Positions 45,316 through 55,620 are shown, counted from the stretch's first letter. The stretch is 64,000 bases of DNA from Clostridium muellerianum (GCF_012926525.1 NZ_JABBNI010000017.1:32038-96037), one strand, 5' to 3'. The notes: generated by a model from the letters alone, not told the origin. Program-made: numbers and translations.

Positions 45316-45627
45316 ATGAAGACTTATAATAAATTAGTTCGTGATAAAATACCACAGGTAATAGAAGCTGCAGGTAAGAAATTTGATGTTAGGAAGGCAG
45401 ATAAAGAAGAACATTACAAACTATTGGAAGTAAAACTTCAAGAGGAAGTTAAGGAGTTTTTAGAAGATAAAAATTTAGAAGAATTGGCTGATGTTATGGA
45501 AGTGCTTTTTGGATTGGCTGAGAATATGGGATATAGTGAAGAGGATTTGGTAAAGAAGAGGATGGAGAAGAAAGAGGAACGTGGGGGATTTAAGGAAGGG
45601 ATTGTGTTGGAGAGGGTGTATGAGTAG
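45316..45627 (+). CDS. MazG-like nucleoside triphosphate pyrophosphohydrolase
   Basis: A 103-residue all-alpha NTP pyrophosphohydrolase of the phosphoribosyl-ATP-diphosphatase-like type. It begins TYNKLVRDKIPQVIEAAGK. Metal ligands are in KLQEEVKEFLED and EELADVMEVL, the E..E...E..D pattern. AAAGGAAGG lies upstream; the gap to the helicase gene is 25 bases, so it is probably co-transcribed. MazG-like enzymes hydrolyse nucleotides; linkage with a PLD-helicase hints at a nucleotide-depletion or house-cleaning role in the module (inference). Confidence 0.85.
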   Translation: MKTYNKLVRDKIPQVIEAAGKKFDVRKADKEEHYKLLEVKLQEEVKEFLEDKNLEELADVMEVLFGLAENMGYSEEDLVKKRMEKKEERGGFKEGIVLERVYE

Positions 45628-45700
45628 CAAGGGTTGAAGATGTTTGGAAGTATTAAGATGAAAAATTGGTGCTATTTTATTTGTTAACGATGTGATTATA

Positions 45701-45783
45701 TTGCTACATACGTTTCACGTGGAGACGGTAGTAAGGCTACAAAGGAAACTCAGTTAAGTCGTCGAACTAGCTGCAGTTAGAAA
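45701..45783 (+). other. Short GC-rich foldable segment
   Basis: It stands out from the AT-rich background. Small hairpins can be drawn: GTTTC/GAGAC around ACGTG, GTAG/CTAC, and AACT/AGTT around AGCTGC. No frame. It may be a structured RNA or the relic of an insertion; I could not match it to a family. Confidence 0.3.
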
Positions 45784-45843
45784 ATATAAACATAATACAT
45801 GTTTCGTAAAACAGGATTAGGAAACTATAATTTAATACATTAG

Positions 45844-45886
45844 TACCACCTGCAACAGAGATTTGTTCAGGTGGTAATTTGTTTTT
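45844..45886 (+). terminator. Terminator upstream of the BREX operon
   Basis: Stem TACCACCTG/CAGGTGGTA continued by AACA/TGTT, then ATTTGTTTTT. It isolates the BREX promoter from upstream transcription. Confidence 0.85.
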
Positions 45887-45961
45887 AAATAAATTACAAA
45901 TAGCTTGTTTATAGAAAAACAAGCTATGCAATATAATGCAGATTAAAACGTGCTAGATACA

Positions 45962-45990
45962 TGTACAGACTACTAAATTATTGGTATAAT
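45962..45990 (+). promoter_or_regulatory. Promoter of the BREX operon
   Basis: TGTACA and TATAAT at 17-base spacing, with an extended -10 TGG. The predicted start is about 28 bases before the HTH gene. Confidence 0.6.
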
Positions 45991-46024
45991 AAAAAAGAAT
46001 GAATATGTAGAGGAGGTTATATAT

Positions 46025-46216
46025 GTGACGGATTTTGTTACGGAGAGATGGTTATCACTTGAAGAAATTGCAGAACATTTGGGAATTAGCAAAGATACAG
46101 TTTACAGATGGATAAATAATAAAAAAATGCCGGCACACAAAATGGGACGCCTTTGGAAATTTAAAATTAGTGAAGTAGATGAATGGGTAAAAAATGGTGG
46201 AGCAATAGATAAATAA
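46025..46216 (+). CDS. Excisionase-type helix-turn-helix protein
   Basis: A 63-residue protein of the HTH_17/excisionase family: LSLEEIAEHLGISKDTVYRW, then MPAHKMGRLWKFKISEVDEW. It starts with GTG at 46025 after AGGAGG at seven bases. It is the first gene behind the BREX promoter, 33 bases before brxF, and is probably a regulator of the operon or a DNA-docking subunit. Small HTH proteins of this type often open restriction-like operons. Confidence 0.88.
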   Translation: MTDFVTERWLSLEEIAEHLGISKDTVYRWINNKKMPAHKMGRLWKFKISEVDEWVKNGGAIDK

Positions 46217-46249
46217 AAATCTAATTTACACTGTGTGAAGGAGAAGGTT

Positions 46250-46687
46250 ATGGGAGCTACTTTTAAATTTTCGTCTATGAACAAAGTTGAAATAGAAAAG
46301 TTAATGAAACCACTTATTTTATGTGTTCGTCAAGATAAGATTACTTCGTATATAAGTGAATATAATGTTTTAAGTGTAAATGGATTACTGTCTAAAAATT
46401 TACTTAGATATGAATTTGATAAGCGAAGCATTTTCATTACAGATGAGTTTAATAAAATTATAGATAACATAAATGATCCAATACTCATAAAGGACTTTGA
46501 AATACTATTTGATCCTGCTTTTCAACTTGATGTGTTAAAGTTATTTATTATGGCAAACAGAAAAAAAAGAGTTACAGTATTATGGTGTGGCAAATATAAA
46601 AATGGAAGACTTATTTTTGCAGAGCCAGAATATGAGGATTATAAATCCTATAATATCAGTGATTATGATATAAGTTGTATAGTTTAA
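46250..46687 (+). CDS. brxF: BrxF-like protein of type 3 BREX, without a Walker A motif
   Basis: A 145-residue protein. Its C-terminal half matches BrxF: FEILFDPAFQLDVLKLF, then VTVLWCGKYKNGRLIFAEPE and YKSYN. BrxF is described as a P-loop protein, but the expected GxxGxGKT after the first strand is absent; the sequence there is LILCVRQDKITSYI. The start is ATG 46250 behind AAGGAGAAGG. It lies 20 bases before brxC. The assignment rests on the C-terminal pattern and gene order. Confidence 0.72.
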   Translation: MGATFKFSSMNKVEIEKLMKPLILCVRQDKITSYISEYNVLSVNGLLSKNLLRYEFDKRSIFITDEFNKIIDNINDPILIKDFEILFDPAFQLDVLKLFIMANRKKRVTVLWCGKYKNGRLIFAEPEYEDYKSYNISDYDISCIV

Positions 46688-46707
46688 AAATTGGAGGGGA
46701 ATTTTCT

Positions 46708-49700
46708 ATGAAATACTCTGAGTTAATTAATTTTAATCCTATTGAAAGTATAATACAAATCAATGAAGCTGATGATAAGTCGAAGGCTATAAGTCTCACT
46801 AAAAGTTATGTTATGTCTGATGATATGGCTGAAAAACTTGATAGAGGAATTATAAATGAATTGCAGCTAGAAGAAGTTGTTGATAATAAAGGTGTACTTC
46901 TTGTTGGTAATTATGGTACTGGTAAATCACATCTTATGTCAGTGATATCAACAGTAGCATCTGATAGAGATAACTTACAGTATCTACAAAATAAAAATTT
47001 TGCTAATAACATGGAGAAAATAGCAGGAAAGTTTGAAGTTCTTAGAATAGAAATAGGTTCAACAACTATGTCACTTAGAAATATTATTTTAAATAGAGTT
47101 GAACAAGATTTCGATAAACGTGGTCTTGATTTTTCCTTTCCTAAGGAAGGAGAAATAATAAACAATAAAGATGTATTAGAAAATATGATGGAGATATTTT
47201 TAAGCAAATATCCGAATAAGGGATATCTTATTGTTGTTGATGAATTTCTTGATTATCTTGGTGGGCGTAAAGAACAAGAGATAAAGCTTGATCTTGGATT
47301 TATGCGTGAACTTGGTGAAATAGTTAAAAAATCACGTTTAAGAGTGATTTTTGGTGTTCAGGAAAAGCTGTTTGATAATCCAAGTTTTTCTTTTGTATCA
47401 ATGACCTTAAACAGAGTAAAGGATAGATTTGAACAGGTTATAATACGTAAAGAAGATACAGCTTATGTTGTTTCAGAAAGAATTTTAAAAAAATCACCTG
47501 AGCAAAAAGCAAAAATTAGAGAACATTTACAAAAATTCTGTAGCCTATACACAAATATGTCTGAAAGATTAGAAGATTATGTTGAATTGTTCCCAATACA
47601 TCCAGCTTATATTGATGTTTTCAATAAGATATATATTATTGAAAACAGACACATTTTAAAAAATATATCTGAAATAATTAAGAATATTTTAGATAATGAA
47701 GTTACAGATGAAGCACCTGGAGTTATTTCATTTGATAGCTACTGGATTTTTATTAAAGAAAACTTTGGATATAGAACAGATGCCAATATAAAAGAGGTTG
47801 TTGAGAAAAGTAGTCAACTTGAGGATATTGTAAACAGATCTTTCCCTAAAAAGCTATATAAGCCATTGGCTATTCAGATAATATATGCTTTAAGTGTACA
47901 TAGATTGACTACTGGGGATATAAGCATAAGATCAGGTTTGACGTCAGAAAATCTTCGTGATGATTTATGTCTATATCTAAATGGTATGCCAGAATTAGAT
48001 TCAGAATTTTTGCAATCTGTAGTACAGCAAGTACTAAAAGATACGATGACTACAGTAAGTGGGCAATTTATAGAGCATAATGCTGAAAATGGACAGTATT
48101 ACTTGGACTTGAAAAAGGACATTGATTATGATGAAAAGATAACTCAAAAGGCATCTATTCTTGATGATAGCAGTTTGAATAGATATTTCTTTGATGTGGC
48201 ATATTATTGCTTAGATTGGGATCAAACTGAACATGTGGCTAATTTTAAAATATATGAACATACATTAAACTGGGAATCGCACAACATTTTTAGACGTGGA
48301 TATTTATTTATGGGTACACCAGAAGCACGTCCAACGGCTCAGCCACCTGAAGATTATTATATGTATATTTTACCACCTTATGGTAATGAGCTTTTTAATG
48401 ATGAGAAAAAGGAAGATGAAGTTTTCTTCGCATTTAAGCAGAATGAAGAGTTCAAAAATGATTTGAAACTTTATGCAGCAGCTCTTTCTATGAAAGAACT
48501 TGCAGAGGAAAAGAATAAAGAAACATATCAAAATAAGGCGAATATTTACAAGAAAAGACTTACTAAATATTTGAGTGAAAACAAAAATACATGTTTTGAA
48601 GTTAGCTATAAAGGTATAAAAAGACAACTTATTGAAGTATTAAAAGGAAAATACAATAAAGATTTTGCTTTTAAGGAAACAATTGATGCAGCTGCGTCTA
48701 TATGCTTAGATAATTATTTTTCTTCTAAGTACCCAGATATGCCTATTTTTAAAACAAAAATTACTTTAAAGAACCAAGCAGATACAATTAGAGCAGGTAT
48801 TGATCATTTTGCGGGAAGAACAAACCAACAATCAAAAGCACTACTTGAAAGTTTTAATCTTCTTGATGGCGAGAAGATAAATATTAATAAATCAAAGTAT
48901 GCTGCTTACTATATTAATCAATTATCAAAGTTGTCTCCTAAAGGAGTTATAAATTTTAATGACATTTATGGAGAGAATTTTAATGAATACTTAGATAAGC
49001 ATTTTTCTATAAGTTATGCTTTGATGCCTATTGTTTTTGTTGCTTTAGTCCATTCGGGCAATGCTGTAATAGCTCTTAAAAATGGAACAACTCTTACAGC
49101 TTCAAACTTGGATATTTTACCAAAAACAGGAGCTTTGGATTTATATGAATTTAAATATATTTCTAAGCCTAAGGATATAGCACTTAGAGAGCTTGTAAGA
49201 CTGTTTGAGATTTTAGATATTCCTAGGGGATTGATAAACAATCCAGCTGAAAGAGAAAAAGGTTTGGAAGAACTTATAAAAAAGACTTCTGCTTTAGCAA
49301 CAAAAGCAGTTCAGTCTTCAACTAAGCTTAATGGTGAATTTGAACTTTGGGGAGAGCCATTAATAGGAGAGCACATTTTATCTGATTATAAACAATCAAT
49401 AAAGAGAGTTGTTGATGAATTTGGAAATTTTGGAAATAGATATAATACTGTAGCTAAACTTAATAATTTCGGTATGTCTATGGAGCAAGTAGAGCAGATA
49501 GGTAAAGACATTGAGAGTGTAGAAATAGTAATCGAATATGATAAATTTAAAAACACTTGCATTTCAAATGTTGGATATATAATGAATCTAGAACTTATGG
49601 AACTGGGAGCAGACTTTAAATCAAAAATAGAAACTGCTAAGTCAAAATTTAGAGAAGTACGTGACTCAATTAATGATGATCAAAATGGTGAAGGAGCTGC

Positions 49701-50385
49701 TGTTACCGTAAACAATGAACTATCAATTTTAAAGGAAACATATATAGACATTTATTTTGCAGAACATCAAAAAAAGCGATTGGGAGTCAAAGACGGACAG
49801 CGTAAAGGTGAAATCATTAGCTCGGTGAAACTAACAAATTTGAAAAGGTTAAAGACTATTAATATTCTTTCTACCGCAAAACTTACGGATATTGAAACTG
49901 CATTAGCAAATTTAAAGGTTTGCTATGAACTTACACCTGTTATGCTAAAATCATCACATATTTGTCCAAAATGTGGATTTAAAATTGGTGAGAGCAGTAT
50001 ATCCATATCAGGTCAGCTTGATTCTATCGAAGAGAAAATAGAGAATTTAATGACAGATTGGACTAATACTTTACTAAATACAATTTCTGACCCACTGGTA
50101 CTTGCTCAAAAGGATTATTTGAGTTCAGAACAGAAAAAGATAATAGATACTTTTTTAAAGGGAAAGGAACTTCCTAAAACAATAGATAATTTCTTTATAG
50201 GAAGTATTAATGCGCTATTGCAAGGGTTTGAACCTGTTGTAATTCAAAGCGAGGAACTTATGCATAAGATAGATGAGATTGGACCTTGCGATGTAGATAC
50301 ATTTAAAGACAAATTGATGGATATTATATCAGTATACACTAAGGGTAAAGATAAAGAAAAATTACGTATTGTAGTAAAACGTTAG
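46708..50385 (+). CDS. brxC: BrxC/PglY-type P-loop ATPase of type 3 BREX (DUF6079)
   Basis: A 1225-residue ATPase. Walker A GNYGTGKS at 67-74 and Walker B IVVDEFLDY (D178-E179) are intact. The large remainder includes the sensor-like DIYGENFNEYLDKHFS region and a late cysteine pair CPKCG (1086-1089). BrxC is the big ATPase of BREX phage exclusion and acts with PglX and PglZ in methylating host DNA and blocking phage DNA replication. The ATG at 46708 follows GGAGGGG; a longer frame from 46675 lacks a ribosome site. The next gene begins 10 bases later. Confidence 0.88.
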   Translation: MKYSELINFNPIESIIQINEADDKSKAISLTKSYVMSDDMAEKLDRGIINELQLEEVVDNKGVLLVGNYGTGKSHLMSVISTVASDRDNLQYLQNKNFANNMEKIAGKFEVLRIEIGSTTMSLRNIILNRVEQDFDKRGLDFSFPKEGEIINNKDVLENMMEIFLSKYPNKGYLIVVDEFLDYLGGRKEQEIKLDLGFMRELGEIVKKSRLRVIFGVQEKLFDNPSFSFVSMTLNRVKDRFEQVIIRKEDTAYVVSERILKKSPEQKAKIREHLQKFCSLYTNMSERLEDYVELFPIHPAYIDVFNKIYIIENRHILKNISEIIKNILDNEVTDEAPGVISFDSYWIFIKENFGYRTDANIKEVVEKSSQLEDIVNRSFPKKLYKPLAIQIIYALSVHRLTTGDISIRSGLTSENLRDDLCLYLNGMPELDSEFLQSVVQQVLKDTMTTVSGQFIEHNAENGQYYLDLKKDIDYDEKITQKASILDDSSLNRYFFDVAYYCLDWDQTEHVANFKIYEHTLNWESHNIFRRGYLFMGTPEARPTAQPPEDYYMYILPPYGNELFNDEKKEDEVFFAFKQNEEFKNDLKLYAAALSMKELAEEKNKETYQNKANIYKKRLTKYLSENKNTCFEVSYKGIKRQLIEVLKGKYNKDFAFKETIDAAASICLDNYFSSKYPDMPIFKTKITLKNQADTIRAGIDHFAGRTNQQSKALLESFNLLDGEKININKSKYAAYYINQLSKLSPKGVINFNDIYGENFNEYLDKHFSISYALMPIVFVALVHSGNAVIALKNGTTLTASNLDILPKTGALDLYEFKYISKPKDIALRELVRLFEILDIPRGLINNPAEREKGLEELIKKTSALATKAVQSSTKLNGEFELWGEPLIGEHILSDYKQSIKRVVDEFGNFGNRYNTVAKLNNFGMSMEQVEQIGKDIESVEIVIEYDKFKNTCISNVGYIMNLELMELGADFKSKIETAKSKFREVRDSINDDQNGEGAAVTVNNELSILKETYIDIYFAEHQKKRLGVKDGQRKGEIISSVKLTNLKRLKTINILSTAKLTDIETALANLKVCYELTPVMLKSSHICPKCGFKIGESSISISGQLDSIEEKIENLMTDWTNTLLNTISDPLVLAQKDYLSSEQKKIIDTFLKGKELPKTIDNFFIGSINALLQGFEPVVIQSEELMHKIDEIGPCDVDTFKDKLMDIISVYTKGKDKEKLRIVVKR

Positions 50386-50395
50386 GAGTGATGAT

Positions 50396-52942
50396 ATGAA
50401 ACTTACAAAAGAAGATATAGATAAAGTAAGAAATATAGAAGGTTTTCCTATAGCAAAGGATGAGGACATTATAGCACTTTCAAATCCTCCTTATTACACA
50501 GCTTGTCCTAACCCTTTTATTGAGGAGTTCATAAAGAAAAATAGTAAGCCATATGATGAAGTAACTGATAACTATTATTGTGAGCCATTTGCTGCGGATG
50601 TAAGTGAAGGTAAAACGGACCCTATTTATATGGCACATACTTATCATACTAAGGTACCCCACAAGGCAATAATGCGATATATTTTGCATTATACAAAACC
50701 CAATGATATTGTTTTAGATGGATTTTGTGGGACGGGGATGACAGCATTAGCAGCACAAATGTGTGAAACTCCTGATTTAGATTTTAAGCATGATATTGAA
50801 CAGAATGACTCAAATATTCAATGGGGTGCAAGAAAGGCTATTATTAGTGATTTAAGTCCTATTGCAACATTTATTGCCTCAAATTATAATCAACCCATTA
50901 AAGTTGATGTTTTTAAGAGTGAAATTAATACACTGTTGAATGAATGTGAGAAAGAATTTGCATGGATGTATAAGACTAGACACATTGGAGAAGATTCGAA
51001 TTCCTTAATTGCTGGCAATGGTCAAGGAGTAATTAATTATATTGTGTGGTCTGATATATTTATTTGTCCTCACTGCGGTAAAGAATTAATATTTTGGGAT
51101 ATTGCAGTAGATGATAAGAAAAATGTTCATTCAAGTTTTTCTTGTTCTGAATGTGGTATGATCTTAAAAAAATCAGATTGCACAAGAAGCGTAGAGCTAT
51201 CAATTGATAATAAAACAAATACCACAATTAAACAGGCTAAACAAGTTCCAGTATTAATTAATTATGCTTATCAAGGTAAAAAGTATGAAAAACGACCAGA
51301 TGATAATGATTTAGAAGTAATTGAGCAAGTTAATAAACTTTTACCCAAATTTCATATACCAACGGATAAGTTGCCAGAAGGTGATAATACTGCACAACCA
51401 ATACGATCACATGGATTTATGCATGTAAATCAGTTTTATTATAATAGAAGTGCTATTATATTTTCCTATGTTATGGAAAAATCTGAACAGTTTTCTTTTG
51501 GCTCAACAATTAGATTTTTAGTAACATCTATTCTTACAAAAACAGGCTCAAAATTACACAATATTGGATTTAAAGATGGAAAGCTTAATCTTGCTGGAGC
51601 TATGCCAAATGTTTTATATGTGCCAAGTACAATTGCCGAAAGAAATATTATCGAGCTTTTGCGTTCTAAAATTAAAGGTATATGTAAAATATACTCATAT
51701 AAAAATAATAACGAGAATTTATGCATTCAATGTTGTTCTGCTACAGATATGCGTTTGATGCCAAATTCAATTGACTATATATTTACAGATCCTCCTTTTG
51801 GTAGTAATATTAACTATTCTGAATTAAACTTTTTGTGGGAATCGTGGTTAAAGGTAAAAACGAATAATATTACTGAAGCAATTGTAAACAAAGTTCAAAA
51901 TAAAGCATTACCAGAATATCAAGAGTTAATGACAAAGTGTTTTATTGAATATTATAGAGCACTAAAGCCAGGAAGATGGATGACAGTAGAATTTCATAAT
52001 TCTCTCAATGCAGTCTGGAATGCTATTCAAGAAGCTATTCAACGTGCAGGATTTATCATCGCAGACGTGCGTATATTAGATAAAAAGCAAGGAACGTTTA
52101 AGCAAATGACAACAAGCGCTGCAGTTAAACAAGACCTTGTAATTTCTGCGTATAAACCTAAAGAGCGCTTTACTCAAGAATTTATAGCTCGAGCTGGTAG
52201 TGAAGAAACTGTGTGGGAATTTGTTAAACAACATCTTGAAAAACTTCCAGTGGTAGTTAGAAAGCGTGATAAAATTGAACTTGTTGTTGAACGACAGTCA
52301 TTCTTATTGTTTGATCGCATGGTTGCTTATCATATAATGAATGGTATTAATGTACCAATAGATGCATCAGATTTTTACAAAGGACTTGATGAAAAATTTT
52401 TAAAACGTGATAGTATGTATTTTTTACATGACCAAGTAAATGAATATGATACAGCAAGAATTGAAACAGATGTTGAACCTATTCAATTTTCTTTAATTGT
52501 AAGTGATGAGAAGACAGCAATTGCATGGCTATATCAGCAACTTACAAATCCACAGACGTATTCGGAAATTCAGCCTAAATTTATGCAGGAAATTCGTTCA
52601 ATTGAAAAGTATGAAAAGTTACCAGAGCTTTCAGTATTGCTTGACGATAATTTCTTACAAAACGATGAAGGTAAATGGTATATTCCAGATGTGACAAAGG
52701 CGGCAGATGTAGCTAAACTTCGCGAAAAGAGACTATTGAAAGATTTTGAAGAATATTTAAATAGCACTGGCAAGTTAAAGTTATTTAGAACAGAGGCAAT
52801 TAGGGTTGGTTTTGCAAAACTATGGAAAAATAAAAATTATGCAGTAATTGTAAAAACAGCTGAAAGGTTACCTGAAAAAGTAATACAAGAGGATGACAAG
52901 CTTCTTATGTATTACGATATTAGTTTAAGCAGAATGGAGTGA
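50396..52942 (+). CDS. pglX: PglX-type adenine-specific DNA methyltransferase of type 3 BREX
   Basis: An 848-residue methyltransferase. The AdoMet-binding motif is DGFCGTGMTALAA (D108) and the catalytic motif IV is DPPFGSN (D465), the D-P-P-F form of an amino methyltransferase. Between them is a zinc-ribbon insert, CPHCG (224-228) and CSECGM. It modifies host DNA at the BREX site so that the host is spared; phage exclusion itself is not simple cleavage. It sits between brxC and the helicase as in type 3 loci. The ribosome site AGGAGTG is immediately upstream. Confidence 0.9.
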   Translation: MKLTKEDIDKVRNIEGFPIAKDEDIIALSNPPYYTACPNPFIEEFIKKNSKPYDEVTDNYYCEPFAADVSEGKTDPIYMAHTYHTKVPHKAIMRYILHYTKPNDIVLDGFCGTGMTALAAQMCETPDLDFKHDIEQNDSNIQWGARKAIISDLSPIATFIASNYNQPIKVDVFKSEINTLLNECEKEFAWMYKTRHIGEDSNSLIAGNGQGVINYIVWSDIFICPHCGKELIFWDIAVDDKKNVHSSFSCSECGMILKKSDCTRSVELSIDNKTNTTIKQAKQVPVLINYAYQGKKYEKRPDDNDLEVIEQVNKLLPKFHIPTDKLPEGDNTAQPIRSHGFMHVNQFYYNRSAIIFSYVMEKSEQFSFGSTIRFLVTSILTKTGSKLHNIGFKDGKLNLAGAMPNVLYVPSTIAERNIIELLRSKIKGICKIYSYKNNNENLCIQCCSATDMRLMPNSIDYIFTDPPFGSNINYSELNFLWESWLKVKTNNITEAIVNKVQNKALPEYQELMTKCFIEYYRALKPGRWMTVEFHNSLNAVWNAIQEAIQRAGFIIADVRILDKKQGTFKQMTTSAAVKQDLVISAYKPKERFTQEFIARAGSEETVWEFVKQHLEKLPVVVRKRDKIELVVERQSFLLFDRMVAYHIMNGINVPIDASDFYKGLDEKFLKRDSMYFLHDQVNEYDTARIETDVEPIQFSLIVSDEKTAIAWLYQQLTNPQTYSEIQPKFMQEIRSIEKYEKLPELSVLLDDNFLQNDEGKWYIPDVTKAADVAKLREKRLLKDFEEYLNSTGKLKLFRTEAIRVGFAKLWKNKNYAVIVKTAERLPEKVIQEDDKLLMYYDISLSRME

Positions 52943-52950
52943 AATTAAAT

Positions 52951-55620
52951 ATGTATAATGTTGGAGATTTTGTTTTTGATAAAGCTACTCATGATAAAGT
53001 TCAGATTCTTGAACGGTTAGAAGTTTGGGGATATATTTCTTACAAGGTTTTTAATTCTTTAGAAGATAGAGTATACAAACTTACAGAAGAACAAATATAT
53101 CCATTTTCAAGCAACCAAGAGATAGATGTTAATTATCTTAGATATATAACTTTGCTATCAAAAATCAAAAATGAAATCTCTACAGGTATATTATCTAATC
53201 TTTCAAATGGGGTTATACCATTGCCTCATCAAATGCATGTTTTAAATAGAGCTGTTTCAAATAATAATATCCGATATATATTAGCAGATGAAGTAGGGCT
53301 TGGAAAGACAATTGAAGCAGGTCTTATTATTAAAGAACTAAAAACACGTGGATTAATTAAGAGGATACTTATTGTATGCCCTAAAGGACTTGTAACCCAA
53401 TGGGGACTTGAAATGCAAGAAAAGTTCGATGAAAAATTTTATGTAATATTGCCTGAAGATTACGATACAATAAAGAAATTAACAGATAGCGAGGAGGTAT
53501 ATTGTCAGTTTGATCAAGTAATTTCACCTATGGATTCAATAAAGCCGCTTGAAAGACGTGCAGGGTGGAGTGAAGAAAAGGTTATAAAATATAATGAAGA
53601 GAGAATTCATTCTATTATTAACAGTGGGTGGGATCTGATTGTAATTGATGAGGCTCATAGAGTTGCAGGTAGTTCTGGAGAAGTTGCAAGATACAAATTA
53701 GGAAGTTTACTAGCAGCAGCCAGCCCATATCTTTTACTTTTAACAGCTACGCCTCATAATGGGAAAACAGAGCCCTTTTTAAGATTAATTCGTCTTCTTG
53801 ATGAAAAGGCTTTTCCTAATTTTAAGGCCATTGTTAAAGAACAAGTTGCACCATACATTATAAGAACAGAAAAACGTGAGGCTATAGATAATGCAGGGAA
53901 TAAGCTATTTAAGAATAGAATTACAAAAGTTGTAGAACTAACTTGGGATGATAGGCATTCAATGCAAAAGAAATTATATGAGATTATAACAAATTATGTT
54001 TCTAAGGGATATAATAAAGCAATGCGTAATAGGGGAAAGTTTATGTGGCTAATATTCCTCCTAATTATGATGCAAAGATTAGTGACAAGCAGTACAAGTG
54101 CAATTAGGCAAAGCCTTGAGAAACGTATAAAGGTTTTAGAGGAACAGGATTTTAAATTAAATAATATTACAGAAGAAGAATTAGCTGAAATGGAAATTGA
54201 GGAAAATATAGAAGAAGCTATGAAGGCAATATCTTTAGATACAAAACAAGAAATTGCAGAGCTTTCAGAAATTATACAAGTAGCAAAGCAAGCAGAATTT
54301 CAATATTTAGATGTTAAGGTTGAACCACTTGTGGAAATAATTGACAATTTGTTTGCAGAGGATAAGGAACGTAAAGTTATTATTTTTACTGAATTTGTGA
54401 CAACTCAAGATTATTTGAGTAAACTACTTGAAAATCAAGGGTATACAACTTCGTTACTTAATGGTTCTATGAGTATTGATGAAAGAAATATTGTACTTGA
54501 AGAATTTAAAAGTAAAACTAATATACTTATTTCAACAGATGCAGGAGGAGAAGGTCTAAATTTACAATTTTCTAATGTGGTTATTAATTATGATCTGCCA
54601 TGGAATCCTATGAAAATTGAACAAAGAATAGGGCGTGTTGACCGTATTGGTCAAAAACGTGATGTTTTAATATATAATTTTATATTATCTGATACTGTAG
54701 AAAATAGAGTTAAGGATGTACTCGAACAAAAGTTAGCACTTATTTTAGAAGAAATAGGTGTTGATAAATATTCTGATGTTCTTGATAATGAACTGGCGGA
54801 GTTTAATTTTACAGATGCATATATGAAATCAATAAGTAATCCTAAGAATATAGATTTTAATGTTAGAAAAATAGAAGAAGATGTAAAAGTTCAGGTTAAT
54901 AATGCAAATAAATTTAAGGATATCATACATGAAGAAAAAGATTTAACTGCGTTAATTGGAACTGGCTCAAATTTCGATATAGATACTGCCTTAATAAAGA
55001 TGTTAACTTACTATGAAAATTATAAAGGTAATACGTATTTACCAATAAAGCATTTAAGTGTAAATGATAGTCAAATAATCAAGCACTTAAATGAAAAAAT
55101 AGAATTTGCTTTTAGAGATGGTATTTTAGAAATTAATATTGAAGATTTTCCTAATGAAAAAGGATATTTTTCTCTTTGGGAAATTTCTCTAGGAGATAAA
55201 CCACAAGCAAAAAAAATAATACCAGTATTTATTAATGAATCTTTTATTCTTAGACCAATGGCAGGTAAAAAAATATGGGATGAGTTTATAAGGACAGAAT
55301 CAAAAATTAAAATTGGGAATATGATTACAATTGATGTAAGTGTATTTGAACATTTATCTGATATTACAAGAGAATTTGCATATAAAACTTTTTTGGAAAT
55401 GAAGACTAGTTTTGAAAAGAAAAGTGAAGAAACGTATCGTAAATATTTATATGCTCTTGATTTAAGGCTTGAAGCTGCTGCAAATATAGGTATTGCGAAT
55501 ATAAGAATGCATAAGCTTAAGAATATATCAAAAGAAAAAGCTAATGTTGAAATACAGTACAAAAAAAGTATGCAAATATGTCCTGAGTTTAAGCCGATTT
55601 TTATGGCGTATTTGGAGTGA
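52951..55620 (+). CDS. brxHII: BrxH-type SNF2/superfamily 2 helicase of type 3 BREX
   Basis: An 889-residue helicase. Motif I is LADEVGLGKTIEAG (K119), motif II is IDEAHR (DEAH 233-236), motif III is LTATPHNGKTEPF, motif V is STDAGGEGLNLQFS, and motif VI is QRIGRVDRIGQ (from 558). The start at ATG 52951 follows GGAG; a GTG at 52939 overlapping the methyltransferase gene is possible. The gene is four bases upstream of pglZ. In type 3 BREX this is the BrxHII component. Confidence 0.88.
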   Translation: MYNVGDFVFDKATHDKVQILERLEVWGYISYKVFNSLEDRVYKLTEEQIYPFSSNQEIDVNYLRYITLLSKIKNEISTGILSNLSNGVIPLPHQMHVLNRAVSNNNIRYILADEVGLGKTIEAGLIIKELKTRGLIKRILIVCPKGLVTQWGLEMQEKFDEKFYVILPEDYDTIKKLTDSEEVYCQFDQVISPMDSIKPLERRAGWSEEKVIKYNEERIHSIINSGWDLIVIDEAHRVAGSSGEVARYKLGSLLAAASPYLLLLTATPHNGKTEPFLRLIRLLDEKAFPNFKAIVKEQVAPYIIRTEKREAIDNAGNKLFKNRITKVVELTWDDRHSMQKKLYEIITNYVSKGYNKAMRNRGKFMWLIFLLIMMQRLVTSSTSAIRQSLEKRIKVLEEQDFKLNNITEEELAEMEIEENIEEAMKAISLDTKQEIAELSEIIQVAKQAEFQYLDVKVEPLVEIIDNLFAEDKERKVIIFTEFVTTQDYLSKLLENQGYTTSLLNGSMSIDERNIVLEEFKSKTNILISTDAGGEGLNLQFSNVVINYDLPWNPMKIEQRIGRVDRIGQKRDVLIYNFILSDTVENRVKDVLEQKLALILEEIGVDKYSDVLDNELAEFNFTDAYMKSISNPKNIDFNVRKIEEDVKVQVNNANKFKDIIHEEKDLTALIGTGSNFDIDTALIKMLTYYENYKGNTYLPIKHLSVNDSQIIKHLNEKIEFAFRDGILEINIEDFPNEKGYFSLWEISLGDKPQAKKIIPVFINESFILRPMAGKKIWDEFIRTESKIKIGNMITIDVSVFEHLSDITREFAYKTFLEMKTSFEKKSEETYRKYLYALDLRLEAAANIGIANIRMHKLKNISKEKANVEIQYKKSMQICPEFKPIFMAYLE

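Noticed and set aside
50396..55620. DISARM system, because of the methyltransferase next to a SNF2-like helicase
   Set aside because: PglZ and a BrxC/DUF6079 ATPase are in the same operon in type 3 BREX order. No DrmB/DUF1998 protein is present.
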